A stretch of DNA of 64,000 nt from Chitinophagaceae bacterium. GTDB taxonomy: Bacteria > Bacteroidota > Bacteroidia > Chitinophagales > Chitinophagaceae. The position numbers and the translations under genes are program-made. The DNA is taken from the NCBI GenBank assembly GCA_016699815.1, contig CP065012.1, positions 1,984,001-2,048,000 of the forward strand, given 5' to 3'. Positions 47,936-57,256 of the stretch are shown one piece after another (the stretch's first letter is position 1; the number at the start of each line of letters is the position of its first letter). The notes beneath the pieces were generated by a model. It saw nothing but the letters and a program-made list of their open reading frames with translations. It was not told the DNA's origin and made no database searches.

Positions 47936-48604
47936 TCAACTCCAGGAAATTTCTTTAACCGATGAGTTTGTTTTTAATTGCTGTAAAATAGGCTGTATAA
48001 TAGTAGCGTCTGTTTTGTCAAGCTCTATAATAAAAATAAGTTCATCATTTTCTTTTTTTATGGAAAAATTTTGAAAGCTAACCTCTTTTGACTCAAGCAA
48101 AGATTTAATCAACTCATTATTTGCCGGGGACGGGGTGGCGGTTATTTGCAATGTTTTTTGATTGGATTTTTTAAAATACATCCGTTCTAATGGTTTTAAA
48201 GCCCAAAGAATTATTAATGCAATAAAACTGGTAATGCCAGCAGCAAAATACATGCCTCCACCTGTTGCCAGGCCTATTGCCGCAACCGTCCATAAACCCG
48301 AAGCGGTAGTTAACCCACGAATAGTGCCCTGCTTTAACAGCAGTATGGCTCCTGCCCCAATAAAACCAATACCACTTATTACCTGAGCTGCAATTCTGGA
48401 TGGGTCGAGTACCGTATTACTTGTTCCCAATACATCTGTAAAACCAAATGCCGAAACAATCATTACCAGGCAGGAGCCTACGCATACCATCATGTGTGTA
48501 CGCAAGCCTGCTGCCCAGTGCCTCCGTTCCCTTTCTAAGCCTATAAGCGCTCCAAATAATGATGCAAGCGATAACCTTAAAACTATTTCAGCCCAACTAA
48601 TCAT
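47936..48604 (-). CDS. MgtC/SapB-family membrane protein
   Basis: 222 residues from ATG 48604 (MISWAEIVLRL). The ATG at 48742 would add 46 residues with no membrane or family character. Four or five membrane helices carry the MgtC signature 'GALIGLERERRHWAAGLRTHMMVCVGS' region and 'GIGFIGAGAI'. A C-terminal ACT-like domain of about 75 residues follows. Inner-membrane protein linked in other bacteria to low magnesium; role here unknown. Confidence 0.85.
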   Translation of the reverse strand: MISWAEIVLRLSLASLFGALIGLERERRHWAAGLRTHMMVCVGSCLVMIVSAFGFTDVLGTSNTVLDPSRIAAQVISGIGFIGAGAILLLKQGTIRGLTTASGLWTVAAIGLATGGGMYFAAGITSFIALIILWALKPLERMYFKKSNQKTLQITATPSPANNELIKSLLESKEVSFQNFSIKKENDELIFIIELDKTDATIIQPILQQLKTNSSVKEISWS

Positions 48605-48774
48605 GTAATAATTTCTGCCAGTTTTCTGTACAAAATTTTTTATTGCCGGTTTCTTTAATCCTGGAGAAGTAATAAAGTTACGAAAAACAAAACTTTGCCC
48701 ATATTTTTCGCCACATAAACCAACGGAAAAGGCTTCTGTCAATTCAATAGTATCATCTTATTTAAAAAGAACAT

Positions 48775-48789
48775 TATCAATTTTTGATA
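48775..48789. promoter_or_regulatory. Inverted repeat TATCAA-TTT-TTGATA
   Basis: Perfect 6-bp arms with a 3-bp spacer, 246 bp upstream of the cytochrome c start. The half sites resemble the FNR/CRP half TTGAT, but in inverted order (ATCAA first), so it is not a standard FNR box. A candidate operator for either flanking gene. Confidence 0.4.
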
Positions 48790-48912
48790 TGCCAAAAAAA
48801 GTTAATGAAAATCAGGCAAATCTGTTGAATTATTGCTGGTTAAACCCAAAAGCATGACAAAAAACATTTGCAAACATGATTTCAATTATTTATAGCCCGT
48901 ACCCTTAGAGGA

Positions 48913-48920
48913 TATATTTG
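48913..48920 (+). promoter_or_regulatory. Putative -7 element for the nitrate operon
   Basis: TATATTTG fits TAnnTTTG, 114 bp before the cytochrome c start. No obvious -33 element. Confidence 0.32.
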
Positions 48921-49034
48921 TCTTTAATTATCGAAATTGGGAATTTTTTAGTACGGATATGATTAGAATATAGAAAGTAAATTAAGCAGGAGCAGGGAAA
49001 TAGTGCATTTTTTTTAACTGGTAAATACAGCAGT

Positions 49035-49868
49035 ATGAAAATAACCCTTCACTCAGTTTTTGTTACGTCAGTAATTCTTTTTCTTTCATGCCCACCTGCT
49101 TTTGCGCAGGAAAGCGACAGCGCTACATTTAAAAGCGTGTGTGCTGTGTGCCACACAATTGGAGGCGGCAAATTAATTGGCCCCGACCTGTTAAATGTTC
49201 AGGACCGTCATTCAGAGGACTGGATCATCAATTTTGTACAGTCTTCACAATCGGTTATTAAATCGGGTGATCAATATGCCGATTCCATTTATAAGGCATA
49301 CAACCAATTGCTCATGCCCGATCATCCAAATCTCAACAATGCACAGGTAAAAGGCTTAATTGCCTACATCAAAACACAAAGCAGTATGCCCTCAACAACA
49401 ATTGCTGCAACAACACAGCCACAGGGAAATAGCGATAGGGGAAAGGAATTATTTGTGGGCAATATTCGTTTTATGAACAATGGTGCGGCCTGCAATTCCT
49501 GCCACAATGTAGCCATGCAAGGTTATATGAGTGGTGGTGCATTAGGTAAAGACCTTACGCATGCCATAGCAAGGTTATCTGCGGATGGCGTTTCGGGTAT
49601 TATTACCGGTTTGCCATTTCCCCAAATGAAAGAAACCTATGCGGCCCACCCGGTTACTCCGCAGGAAACCGCCGACCTAACTGCATTTCTGGTAAAAGTA
49701 GATAAAGAAGCAGCGCTTACCGCTACCAGTAAAACAGGTAATTATTTACTTGTTGGTGGTATTACCGGTTTGGTTCTCTTAATCATTTTGTATTCATTCT
49801 TTTGGATAAAACGTAAAAAGCACCCTGTTAATTTTTCGGTATTCAAAAGACAAATAAAATCGGCATAG
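49035..49868 (+). CDS. Membrane-anchored dihaem cytochrome c (NarC-like)
   Basis: 277 residues. Signal to about residue 24, first haem site 'CAVCH' (36-40), second 'CNSCH' (about 153-157), methionines nearby ('MSGGALGKDL', 'LPFPQM') as possible sixth ligands, and a C-terminal membrane helix at about 237-258. It is the first gene of the nitrate cluster, 68 bp before narG. In Thermus a dihaem NarC starts the nar operon and links quinol oxidation to NarGHI; the same role fits here. The general arrangement is known; the assignment here is inferred. Confidence 0.88.
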   Translation: MKITLHSVFVTSVILFLSCPPAFAQESDSATFKSVCAVCHTIGGGKLIGPDLLNVQDRHSEDWIINFVQSSQSVIKSGDQYADSIYKAYNQLLMPDHPNLNNAQVKGLIAYIKTQSSMPSTTIAATTQPQGNSDRGKELFVGNIRFMNNGAACNSCHNVAMQGYMSGGALGKDLTHAIARLSADGVSGIITGLPFPQMKETYAAHPVTPQETADLTAFLVKVDKEAALTATSKTGNYLLVGGITGLVLLIILYSFFWIKRKKHPVNFSVFKRQIKSA

Positions 49869-49936
49869 GCAGTAAAGAAAAAATAAGAAGAAGGGCAAAG
49901 AAAAAATGCAATTTGTTCATCATTAATAAATAAACC

Positions 49937-52900
49937 ATGAGCTGGATTAAGGACATTATTTCACCGCAAACCCGTAAGTGGGAAGAGTTTTACCGTAATC
50001 GCTTTCAACATGATCGGATAGTTCGCAGTACACATGGTGTAAACTGTACCGGTGGTTGTTCCTGGGCCATTCATGTAAAAGAAGGAATTGTAGTGTTTGA
50101 AACACAACAGTTGGATTACCCGTTAATTGATGACAAAATACCACCTTACGAACCCCGTGGCTGCCAAAGAGGGATTTCTTATTCCTGGTATTTATATAGT
50201 CCGCTTCGAATAAAATATCCACTTATACGTGGAACATTAATTGATGCTTACCGGGAAGAAAAAGAAAAAGCCGGTGGTAACCCGGTTGCTGCATGGGAAA
50301 ACCTGCAAAACAATAAAGAAAAAAGAAAAAAATATCAAAATTCAAGGGGAAAAGGCGGCTTCAGGCGTACAACATGGGATGAGGTGCTGGAAATAATGGC
50401 TGCTTCAAATATTTATACGGCAAAAAAATATGGACCCGACAGGGTAATTGGATTTTCTCCTATTCCGGCAATGTCCATGTTAAGTTATGCTTCGGGTGCA
50501 AGGTTTCTTCAACTTTTTGGCGGAGTAAACCTGAGCTTTTATGATTGGTATTGCGATTTGCCCCCGGCATTTCCCGAACTATGGGGCGAGCAAACGGATG
50601 TATGCGAAAGCGCCGATTGGTACAATGCAAAAATGATTGCCGATATGGGTACCAACCTAAACATGACCCGTACACCAGATTGTCACTTTTTTGCAGAATC
50701 CCGCCATAACGGAACCAAAGCAGTTGTTTTTTCACCAGACTTTAGCCAGCTGTGTAAATACGCCGATCAATGGATACCACTTCATGCAGGTAGCGATGGT
50801 GCTTTTTGGATGGCAGTAACGCATATAATACTTAAAGAATATCATTACGAAAAACAAACGCCCTACTTTATTGATTATGTAAAGCGATATACCGACAGCC
50901 CAATGCTGGTGCATTTAGATAAAACAGAAAATGGCTACACCCCCGGAAGAATGGTTAGGGCCAATGAATTACCAAAATGGAAGGATATTGAAAACGGAGA
51001 CTGGAAATTTTTATCCATAGATGAAAAAAGCAAAGAACTGGTTGTGCCAAAAGGTACAATGGGTTATCGCTGGGATAAAAACGGTGGCAAATGGAACATG
51101 AAATATGAATGTGGTGAAACCGATGCAAATTTTGATCCTGTTCTTACTTTATTAAACCAAAAAGATGAAGTGCTACAGGTTGAGTTTACAGAATTTGGAC
51201 TTTCAAAAAATGCATTACGTGGCGTTCCGGTAAAAATGCTGGATACGGTAAATGGAAAAATTCCTGTTACAACTGTTTATGATCTCACTATGGCACAATA
51301 TGGTGTGGACCGTAGCCTGGGTGGAGCATATCCCAAAGATTATACCGACCCCGATGCAGCTTATACACCTGCCTGGCAGGAAATTTTTACTGGTATTGAT
51401 TCTAAAACCCTTTTCCAGTTTGCCCGTGAGTGGGCCGATACGGCAAATGTAACCGAAGGAAAATGTATGATTTTGGTAGGCGCTGGTGTAAACCACTGGT
51501 ATCATCAAAATTTAACCTATCGTGCCGGTGCAATGGCATTAATGGTTTGTGGATGCGTAGGTAAAAATGGAGGAGGATTAAACCATTACGTTGGCCAGGA
51601 AAAACTAGCCCCAGTAGAATCCTGGGGTTCTATTGCATTTGCCAAAGACTGGGTTCCTGTTTCGAGGCTGCAACAAGCGCCACTCTGGCATTATATCAAT
51701 ACCTGCCAGTATCGCTATGATGGCCATCACTCCAACTATAATACCACACATAAAAATAAATGGACTGATAAACATGTGGCCGATACCATCTTTACATCTG
51801 TAAGAAACGGGTGGATGCCTTTTTATCCTCAGTTTAATGAAAACTCACTAGAGCTTGCCAAAAAGGCCATGGCCAATGGCGCCAAAAGTGATGAGGAGAT
51901 AAAAGCTTATGTGCTGGAAAAATTAAAATCCAAAGAACTAAAATATTCCGTAAGTGAGCCGGAAGAGGAAGTGAATTATCCAAGGGTGTGGTATATATGG
52001 CGTGGCAATGCTATTGTGGGCAGCATGAAAGGGCATGAGTATGCATTGAAACATTACCTGGGCACACATAGCAACGTAATTGCAAAAGATGTAGAGGATA
52101 AACCGGAAGAAATAAAATGGCACGACATTGCGCCTGTAGGTAAAATGGATTTAGTGGTAGACCTTAATTTCCGGATGGATTCTTCTGCACTGTATTCGGA
52201 TATTGTTTTACCCGCTGCTTCGTGGTATGAAAAAGCCGATTTGAACAGTACCGATCTGCATTCGTTCATCCATCCCCTTGGCCAGGCTGTTGCCCCGGTA
52301 TGGGAATCAAAAACAGACTGGGATATTTTTAAACATTTGGCAAAAGCAACCAGCGAAATGGCCAAAAAATATTTTAATGATGTGCAGAAAGATGTTGTGT
52401 TTACACCACTTTCGCATGATAGTGCAGATGAAATTACCCAACCTACTATTAAAGATTGGTACACCGGGGAATGTGAGGCAATTCCCGGAAAATCTATGCA
52501 TAAAATAAGTGTTGTAGAAAGAGATTATACTGACCTGTATGAAAAATTCATCACACTTGGCGAAGGCATTAGGGAAAAAGGATTGAGTGCACACGGCAAC
52601 CATTATATGTGTAAAGAAGAATTTGATGAAATGTGCAGTTCACAACATTTTCATCAACGAAAGTATAAAGACAAAAAGCTCCCTTCTATCCAGGAAGATG
52701 AGTGGGCCGCAAATGCTGTATTACATCTTTCTTCATTAACCAATGGAAAGCTTACCAAAAAAGCCTATGAATACATGGAAAAGAAAACAGGCCTTGCACT
52801 TGTGGACCTGTCCGATGATTCATTAGGTGTAAAAATCCGCTATGCTGATCTTTTGGCAAAGCCGCATCGTTACAACACTTCTCCTGTTTGGTCGGGGTTA

Positions 52901-53497
52901 ATGAATAATGGCCGGGCTTATTCTGCTTATACTTATAATGTAGAGCGATTAGTACCATGGCGAACTCTTACCGGAAGGCAGCATTTTTATCTTGACCAGG
53001 AAATGTACATTGCTTATGGCGAACATTTGCCCACATTTAAGCCGGCGCCAAGCCCAGAAGTATATGGTGATTTAAGAGAAACCTGGAAAAACGGAAAAGC
53101 AAAAGCATTGAACTATCTCACACCGCATGGTAAATGGCATATTCACTCCACTTATATGGAAAATTTAAGAATGCTCACCCTTTCCAGAGGTATTGAGCCC
53201 TGCTGGCTGAGTGAAGTAGATGCGGAAGAACTGGGCATAAAAGATAACGACTGGGTAGAAGTGCACAACGATCATGGTGTGTATGTAACCCGTGCATGTG
53301 TAAGTTCCCGTATACCTCCGGGAGTATGTATTGTTTATCATGTGCCCGAAAGAACCGTAGGGATTCCCAAATCGCAATTGAGGGGAAATAGAAGAGGAGG
53401 CGGGCATAACAGCGTAACACGTATTCACTTAAAACCCAATTATCTCAATGGCGGATATGGCCAGTTTTCTTACCACTTTAATTATTGGGGCCAGTAG
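49937..53497 (+). CDS. narG: Respiratory nitrate reductase subunit alpha
   Basis: 1186 residues, normal for NarG. The FS0 cluster ligands are His33, Cys37, Cys41 and Cys76 ('STHGVNCTGGCSW', 'EPRGCQRG'). The molybdenum-ligand region is 'LSFYDWYCDLPPAFPELWG' (about 198-216), with the conserved 'GEQTDVCESADWYN' after it. The N terminus has no Tat signal beyond the conserved remnant, in line with a cytoplasmic-facing enzyme. It reduces nitrate to nitrite with electrons passed through NarI and NarH. Intact. Confidence 0.98.
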   Translation: MSWIKDIISPQTRKWEEFYRNRFQHDRIVRSTHGVNCTGGCSWAIHVKEGIVVFETQQLDYPLIDDKIPPYEPRGCQRGISYSWYLYSPLRIKYPLIRGTLIDAYREEKEKAGGNPVAAWENLQNNKEKRKKYQNSRGKGGFRRTTWDEVLEIMAASNIYTAKKYGPDRVIGFSPIPAMSMLSYASGARFLQLFGGVNLSFYDWYCDLPPAFPELWGEQTDVCESADWYNAKMIADMGTNLNMTRTPDCHFFAESRHNGTKAVVFSPDFSQLCKYADQWIPLHAGSDGAFWMAVTHIILKEYHYEKQTPYFIDYVKRYTDSPMLVHLDKTENGYTPGRMVRANELPKWKDIENGDWKFLSIDEKSKELVVPKGTMGYRWDKNGGKWNMKYECGETDANFDPVLTLLNQKDEVLQVEFTEFGLSKNALRGVPVKMLDTVNGKIPVTTVYDLTMAQYGVDRSLGGAYPKDYTDPDAAYTPAWQEIFTGIDSKTLFQFAREWADTANVTEGKCMILVGAGVNHWYHQNLTYRAGAMALMVCGCVGKNGGGLNHYVGQEKLAPVESWGSIAFAKDWVPVSRLQQAPLWHYINTCQYRYDGHHSNYNTTHKNKWTDKHVADTIFTSVRNGWMPFYPQFNENSLELAKKAMANGAKSDEEIKAYVLEKLKSKELKYSVSEPEEEVNYPRVWYIWRGNAIVGSMKGHEYALKHYLGTHSNVIAKDVEDKPEEIKWHDIAPVGKMDLVVDLNFRMDSSALYSDIVLPAASWYEKADLNSTDLHSFIHPLGQAVAPVWESKTDWDIFKHLAKATSEMAKKYFNDVQKDVVFTPLSHDSADEITQPTIKDWYTGECEAIPGKSMHKISVVERDYTDLYEKFITLGEGIREKGLSAHGNHYMCKEEFDEMCSSQHFHQRKYKDKKLPSIQEDEWAANAVLHLSSLTNGKLTKKAYEYMEKKTGLALVDLSDDSLGVKIRYADLLAKPHRYNTSPVWSGLMNNGRAYSAYTYNVERLVPWRTLTGRQHFYLDQEMYIAYGEHLPTFKPAPSPEVYGDLRETWKNGKAKALNYLTPHGKWHIHSTYMENLRMLTLSRGIEPCWLSEVDAEELGIKDNDWVEVHNDHGVYVTRACVSSRIPPGVCIVYHVPERTVGIPKSQLRGNRRGGGHNSVTRIHLKPNYLNGGYGQFSYHFNYWGQ

Positions 53498-53682
53498 CGC
53501 CACAAAGAGATACTCATGTAATTGTAAAGAAAATGGAAAAACTGGTGTGGTAATGGTTAATTGATTTTGGTTAATTGCATTTTAAGTCCATTAGGAAAAA
53601 TAATTCAAGATAATGTCAGAAAAAAAATAAAATATAGTTCATCATTCACAATTCATCATTCACAATTCATAATTCAAAACTT
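53498..53682. other. narG-narH spacer with 14-bp tandem repeat
   Basis: A 185-bp gap, long for a nar operon. It ends with two exact copies of ATCATTCACAATTC at 53641-53668 and a partial third, 14 bp before the narH ATG. No gene seen in it. The repeat could be an expansion or a regulatory stretch. Confidence 0.6.
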
Positions 53683-55236
53683 ATGGACGTACGATCACAA
53701 ATAGCAATGGTTTTTCATTTAGATAAATGTATTGGCTGCCATACCTGCTCTATTGCCTGTAAAAATATTTGGACCGACCGAAAAGGCGCCGAGTATATGT
53801 GGTGGAATAATGTAGAAACAAAACCCGGCACCGGATATCCTACCAAGTGGGAAGATCAGGGGATTTATAAAGGCGGCTGGGAAAAAAAAAGAAATGGAAG
53901 TATAGATTTAAAAGGCGCCGGTAAAAGACGTGGCCTCACCAATATTTTTTATAACCCCAACCTGCCGGTAATTGATGATTATTACGAGCCTTTTACTTAT
54001 AAATATTTAGACCTCATTGAATCGCCCGAAGGAGAAGACCAGCCAACAGCAAGGCCGGTATCATTAATAACAGGCGAACCTATTGATATAAAAATGGGAC
54101 CAAACTGGGACGATGACCTTAGCGGCACACCCGATTATGCCCGTAACGATCCGAATTTGCACAACATTTCCGAAGAAGAAAAGGAAGTGATGTTTCAACT
54201 GGAAAAAATGGCACTGTTTTATCTTCCCAGAATTTGCAACCATTGCCTCAACCCGGCATGTGTTGCCTCTTGCCCGTCAGGCGCAATTTATAAACGAGGG
54301 GAAGATGGTGTGGTACTTATTAACCAGGAAGTATGCCGTGCATGGAGAATGTGCGTTACCGCCTGCCCTTATAAAAAATCTTATTACAACTGGCATACCG
54401 GCAAATCAGAAAAATGTATTCTCTGTTATCCTCGTATAGAAGCCGGGCTGGCGCCTGCATGTATGCATTCCTGCGTAGGCCGCATTAGGTATTTGGGTGT
54501 GTTGCTTTATGATGCTTCCCGTATTGAAGAAGCAGCCAGTGCAGATGATAATAATTTAATTAACAGCCAGCTGGATATTATTTTAGATCCATTTGATGAG
54601 CAGGTAATTAAAGCAGCAAAGAAAAACGGTGTAGCCGATTCAACAATCCACTCTGCTCAAAATTCTCCTATTTACAAATTTGTAAAAGAATGGAAACTGG
54701 CTTTGCCGTTGCATCCTGAGTTCCGCACCCTGCCTATGTTGTTTTATGTGCCACCATTGTTGCCCGTAATGGCTACAGTGAAAAAAACTGATAACAGTGA
54801 GCAACAGGATAAAATGCATCCCATTGCCAAAAAATGGGAAGACAACTGGCTGTACGACACCAGCACCAAAGAATTATGGGGAACCCTGGATCAAATACGT
54901 TTTCCATTAAAATATATTGCCAACTTATTTAGTGCAGGCGATGAAGAACTCATAAAAGAAAAATGGAAAAAATTAATGGCAGTACGCATTCACCGCAGGA
55001 AAGTAACGGTGGGTGATATAAGCGATGAAAAAGTGGAAGAAACATTAAAAGATGCAGGCATGACCGCAGAAGAAGCAGATGCAATTTATGCGCTCACTTC
55101 ACTTCCAAAATTTGAAGAAAGATTTGTGATTCCTGCTGCCCACAGGGAACAGGCAATAGAAATGATGGATTTTACCGGCGATACAAAAGGAGATGCAGGA
55201 TTTGGATTTAAAAAACCGGTGCAACGTGGCATCTAA
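53683..55236 (+). CDS. narH: Respiratory nitrate reductase subunit beta
   Basis: 517 residues. Four Fe-S motifs: 'CIGCHTCSIACKN' (from Cys16), 'CNHCLNPACVASCPSGAIYK' (about 186-205), 'CRAWRMCVTACPYKK' (about 222-236), where Trp replaces a cysteine as usual for the 3Fe-4S cluster, and 'CILCYPRIEAGLAPACMHSC' (about 246-265). It carries electrons from NarI haem to NarG. A C-terminal region of about 190 residues is typical of NarH. Confidence 0.98.
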   Translation: MDVRSQIAMVFHLDKCIGCHTCSIACKNIWTDRKGAEYMWWNNVETKPGTGYPTKWEDQGIYKGGWEKKRNGSIDLKGAGKRRGLTNIFYNPNLPVIDDYYEPFTYKYLDLIESPEGEDQPTARPVSLITGEPIDIKMGPNWDDDLSGTPDYARNDPNLHNISEEEKEVMFQLEKMALFYLPRICNHCLNPACVASCPSGAIYKRGEDGVVLINQEVCRAWRMCVTACPYKKSYYNWHTGKSEKCILCYPRIEAGLAPACMHSCVGRIRYLGVLLYDASRIEEAASADDNNLINSQLDIILDPFDEQVIKAAKKNGVADSTIHSAQNSPIYKFVKEWKLALPLHPEFRTLPMLFYVPPLLPVMATVKKTDNSEQQDKMHPIAKKWEDNWLYDTSTKELWGTLDQIRFPLKYIANLFSAGDEELIKEKWKKLMAVRIHRRKVTVGDISDEKVEETLKDAGMTAEEADAIYALTSLPKFEERFVIPAAHREQAIEMMDFTGDTKGDAGFGFKKPVQRGI

Positions 55237-55258
55237 AATTAAGTATAAAAAAAAGAAA

Positions 55259-56020
55259 ATGGAAACACAGCAGGATTTACAGGCAGAAACCAGCACAACG
55301 GCTACCCGTACTTTGGCCAATTATGCATTGCTTGCCGAAATGTTTAACTACCCGGTGAACGATGAGTATAAAAAAACAATACAAACCGCTCATGAATATT
55401 TGGTAAATACTTTTACCGAAGCTGCACTCACATTGCAGCCATTTGCTGAATTCGTATCGTCAACTTCTGTTAGGGATATTCAGGAGCTTTTTCTCCGGTC
55501 TTTTGATGTTCAGGCAATAACTACATTGGATATTGGATTTGTTTTATTTGGGGAAGATTACAAGCGTGGAAAATTACTCGTTCACCTAAATGAAGAACAC
55601 CGCAAAGCCGGCAACCTTTGTGAAACCGAACTTTCTGATCATTTGCCCAACTTATTACGGCTGCTTCCAAAAGTTAAAGATGCAGAAATGCAAACTGAAA
55701 TTGCTGAATTATTGCTTTTGCCGGCTGTAGAGAAAATGGTAAGTGAATTTACCCTGGATAAAATTGATAAGAAGGATACCGTGTATAAAAAACACCAGAA
55801 AGTACTTTTGGATTATTCCCAAAATTACCGCACCATTTTTCAAAACAGCTTAATGGCTTTGTTTCTTGTAATGCAAAGAGATTTTAATTATTACGGTAAT
55901 AATAAAAGCAAGGAGGGTAATGAAAATACTGACCCGGGCAACCCGGCCTCCGGCACTCAAAATTCAGAAATTAAAGACTTCAGCCAGAATATTGAAACCG
56001 AAATGCTAACGGAAAAATAA
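55259..56020 (+). CDS. narJ: Nitrate reductase molybdenum cofactor assembly chaperone
   Basis: About 253 residues from ATG 55259 (METQQDLQ); an upstream ATG at 55193 overlaps narH and is unlikely. TorD-like all-helical protein: 'LANYALLAEMFNYPVNDEY', 'TLDIGFVLFGEDYKRGKLLVHLNEEHRKAG', 'ELSDHLPNLLRLLP'. The conserved E-L-x-D-x-L-P block identifies NarJ. The end is extended by about 40 polar residues. It loads cofactor into NarG before membrane docking. Confidence 0.93.
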   Translation: METQQDLQAETSTTATRTLANYALLAEMFNYPVNDEYKKTIQTAHEYLVNTFTEAALTLQPFAEFVSSTSVRDIQELFLRSFDVQAITTLDIGFVLFGEDYKRGKLLVHLNEEHRKAGNLCETELSDHLPNLLRLLPKVKDAEMQTEIAELLLLPAVEKMVSEFTLDKIDKKDTVYKKHQKVLLDYSQNYRTIFQNSLMALFLVMQRDFNYYGNNKSKEGNENTDPGNPASGTQNSEIKDFSQNIETEMLTEK

Positions 56021-56055
56021 CGCAATTTGTTCCAAAAATTTAAAATTCAACGGTT

Positions 56056-56784
56056 ATGAATTACATTGATAATTTTATTTTAATAGTACTGCCTTACCTT
56101 GCCCTGGCCACTTTTTTAATTGGTTCTATTTACCGTTACAGGAGCAGGAAGTTCCAGGTATCTTCTTTGTCATCTCAGTTCCTGGAAGGCAGAAAATTAT
56201 TTTATGGCTCAGTTCCGTTTCACTGGGGTGTGTTATTTATTTTTTGTGGTCATCTTATAGCTTTTCTTGTTCCAAGAACAGTACTTGCATGGAACAGCCA
56301 ACCGGTTCGCCTCTTAATACTTGAAATATCAGCATTTATTTTTGGTATTAGTATGCTTGTAGGCCTTGTAAATCTTTTTATACGGCGATATACCACACCA
56401 AGGCTTTACCCGGTTACTAATAAAATGGATTTTGTGGTTTATGTGTTATTAATTTTGCAAACCTTTACCGGATTGTGGATTGCTTATAATTTCCGCTGGG
56501 GTTCATCCTGGTTTTCAACATTACTTAGCCCTTATTTAAATTCTATTTTTAAACTAAACCCAGATATTACTGCTGTAGTTTTATTACCGTGGACGGTTAA
56601 ATTACATATTGCCGGTGCATTTATCATTATTGGTATCCTTCCTTTTTCAAGGCTTATTCACATGCTGGTACTTCCTTTAAATTATATATGGCGCCCCTAC
56701 CAGCAGGTTATGTGGTATTGGGATAGAAAGAAAGTTCGCAACCGTAAAACGCCCTGGTCGTTGCAGCGCCCAAAAAATACTTAA
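56056..56784 (+). CDS. narI: Respiratory nitrate reductase subunit gamma (cytochrome b)
   Basis: 242 residues, five membrane helices. Haem ligands: His56 and His66 in 'VPFHWGVLFIFCGHLIAF', and a second pair near residues 186 and 204 ('VKLHIAGAFI', 'SRLIHMLV'), which matches the positions in E. coli NarI. It oxidises quinol and passes electrons to NarH. 35 bp after narJ. Confidence 0.97.
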   Translation: MNYIDNFILIVLPYLALATFLIGSIYRYRSRKFQVSSLSSQFLEGRKLFYGSVPFHWGVLFIFCGHLIAFLVPRTVLAWNSQPVRLLILEISAFIFGISMLVGLVNLFIRRYTTPRLYPVTNKMDFVVYVLLILQTFTGLWIAYNFRWGSSWFSTLLSPYLNSIFKLNPDITAVVLLPWTVKLHIAGAFIIIGILPFSRLIHMLVLPLNYIWRPYQQVMWYWDRKKVRNRKTPWSLQRPKNT

Positions 56785-56786
56785 TT

Positions 56787-57236
56787 ATGCTGCTGAATAT
56801 TGTAACTGATGAACAATTACTGGCCAGCCAAATCGTAAAAACAATATTGCTGCTGGTTATTTCAGGCGGCATCATTTTCAATATATACCGTATTGTCCGT
56901 TTTATTTCAATTCGAAAAAGAGCCATTAACATTGCCATCTTGTGTATACTTTGTATTGCACTCACTTTTGTAATAAGAGTTTATCGTGTAGAGTATGCCT
57001 TACTCAAAAACCCGGTTTATGTAACCGGCACAACAATAGATTATTGTAACGTTTTTGCAGAAGGCCGGGGAATTGAATTTGAATACGAACTAAATGGTAT
57101 AAAATATAGGAACTGTAATACGTTTCATCCTATTACTATAGACAGTATTAAAATACCCGGTGGAAAATACCGGGTGAGGGCCAGCACTAGTTTTCCGGGA
57201 AAAGGAAGAATGGATTTTAATAAAAAAACCAACTAA
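56787..57236 (+). CDS. Unknown membrane protein in the nar operon
   Basis: 149 residues starting 2 bp after narI. Two membrane helices at about 15-35 and 47-64, then a soluble C-terminal domain of about 80 residues with two cysteines ('DYCNVFAEG', 'KYRNCNTFHP') and beta character. No family recognised; not a standard nar gene. The tight spacing suggests cotranslation with narI and a role in the same complex, inferred. Confidence 0.68.
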   Translation: MLLNIVTDEQLLASQIVKTILLLVISGGIIFNIYRIVRFISIRKRAINIAILCILCIALTFVIRVYRVEYALLKNPVYVTGTTIDYCNVFAEGRGIEFEYELNGIKYRNCNTFHPITIDSIKIPGGKYRVRASTSFPGKGRMDFNKKTN

Positions 57237-57256
57237 ATCATGCAATTAAAAATGTT

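Larger units (their letters stand above)
48605..49034. other. Divergent regulatory region before the nitrate locus, 430 bp
   Basis: Between mgtC-type and cytochrome c genes. It holds the inverted repeat at 48775-48789 and the putative -7 element at 48913-48920. No other gene supported. Confidence 0.5.

Noticed and set aside
48775..48789. Standard FNR box
   Set aside because: FNR sites have TTGAT-N4-ATCAA; here the arms are in the opposite order with a 3-bp spacer.
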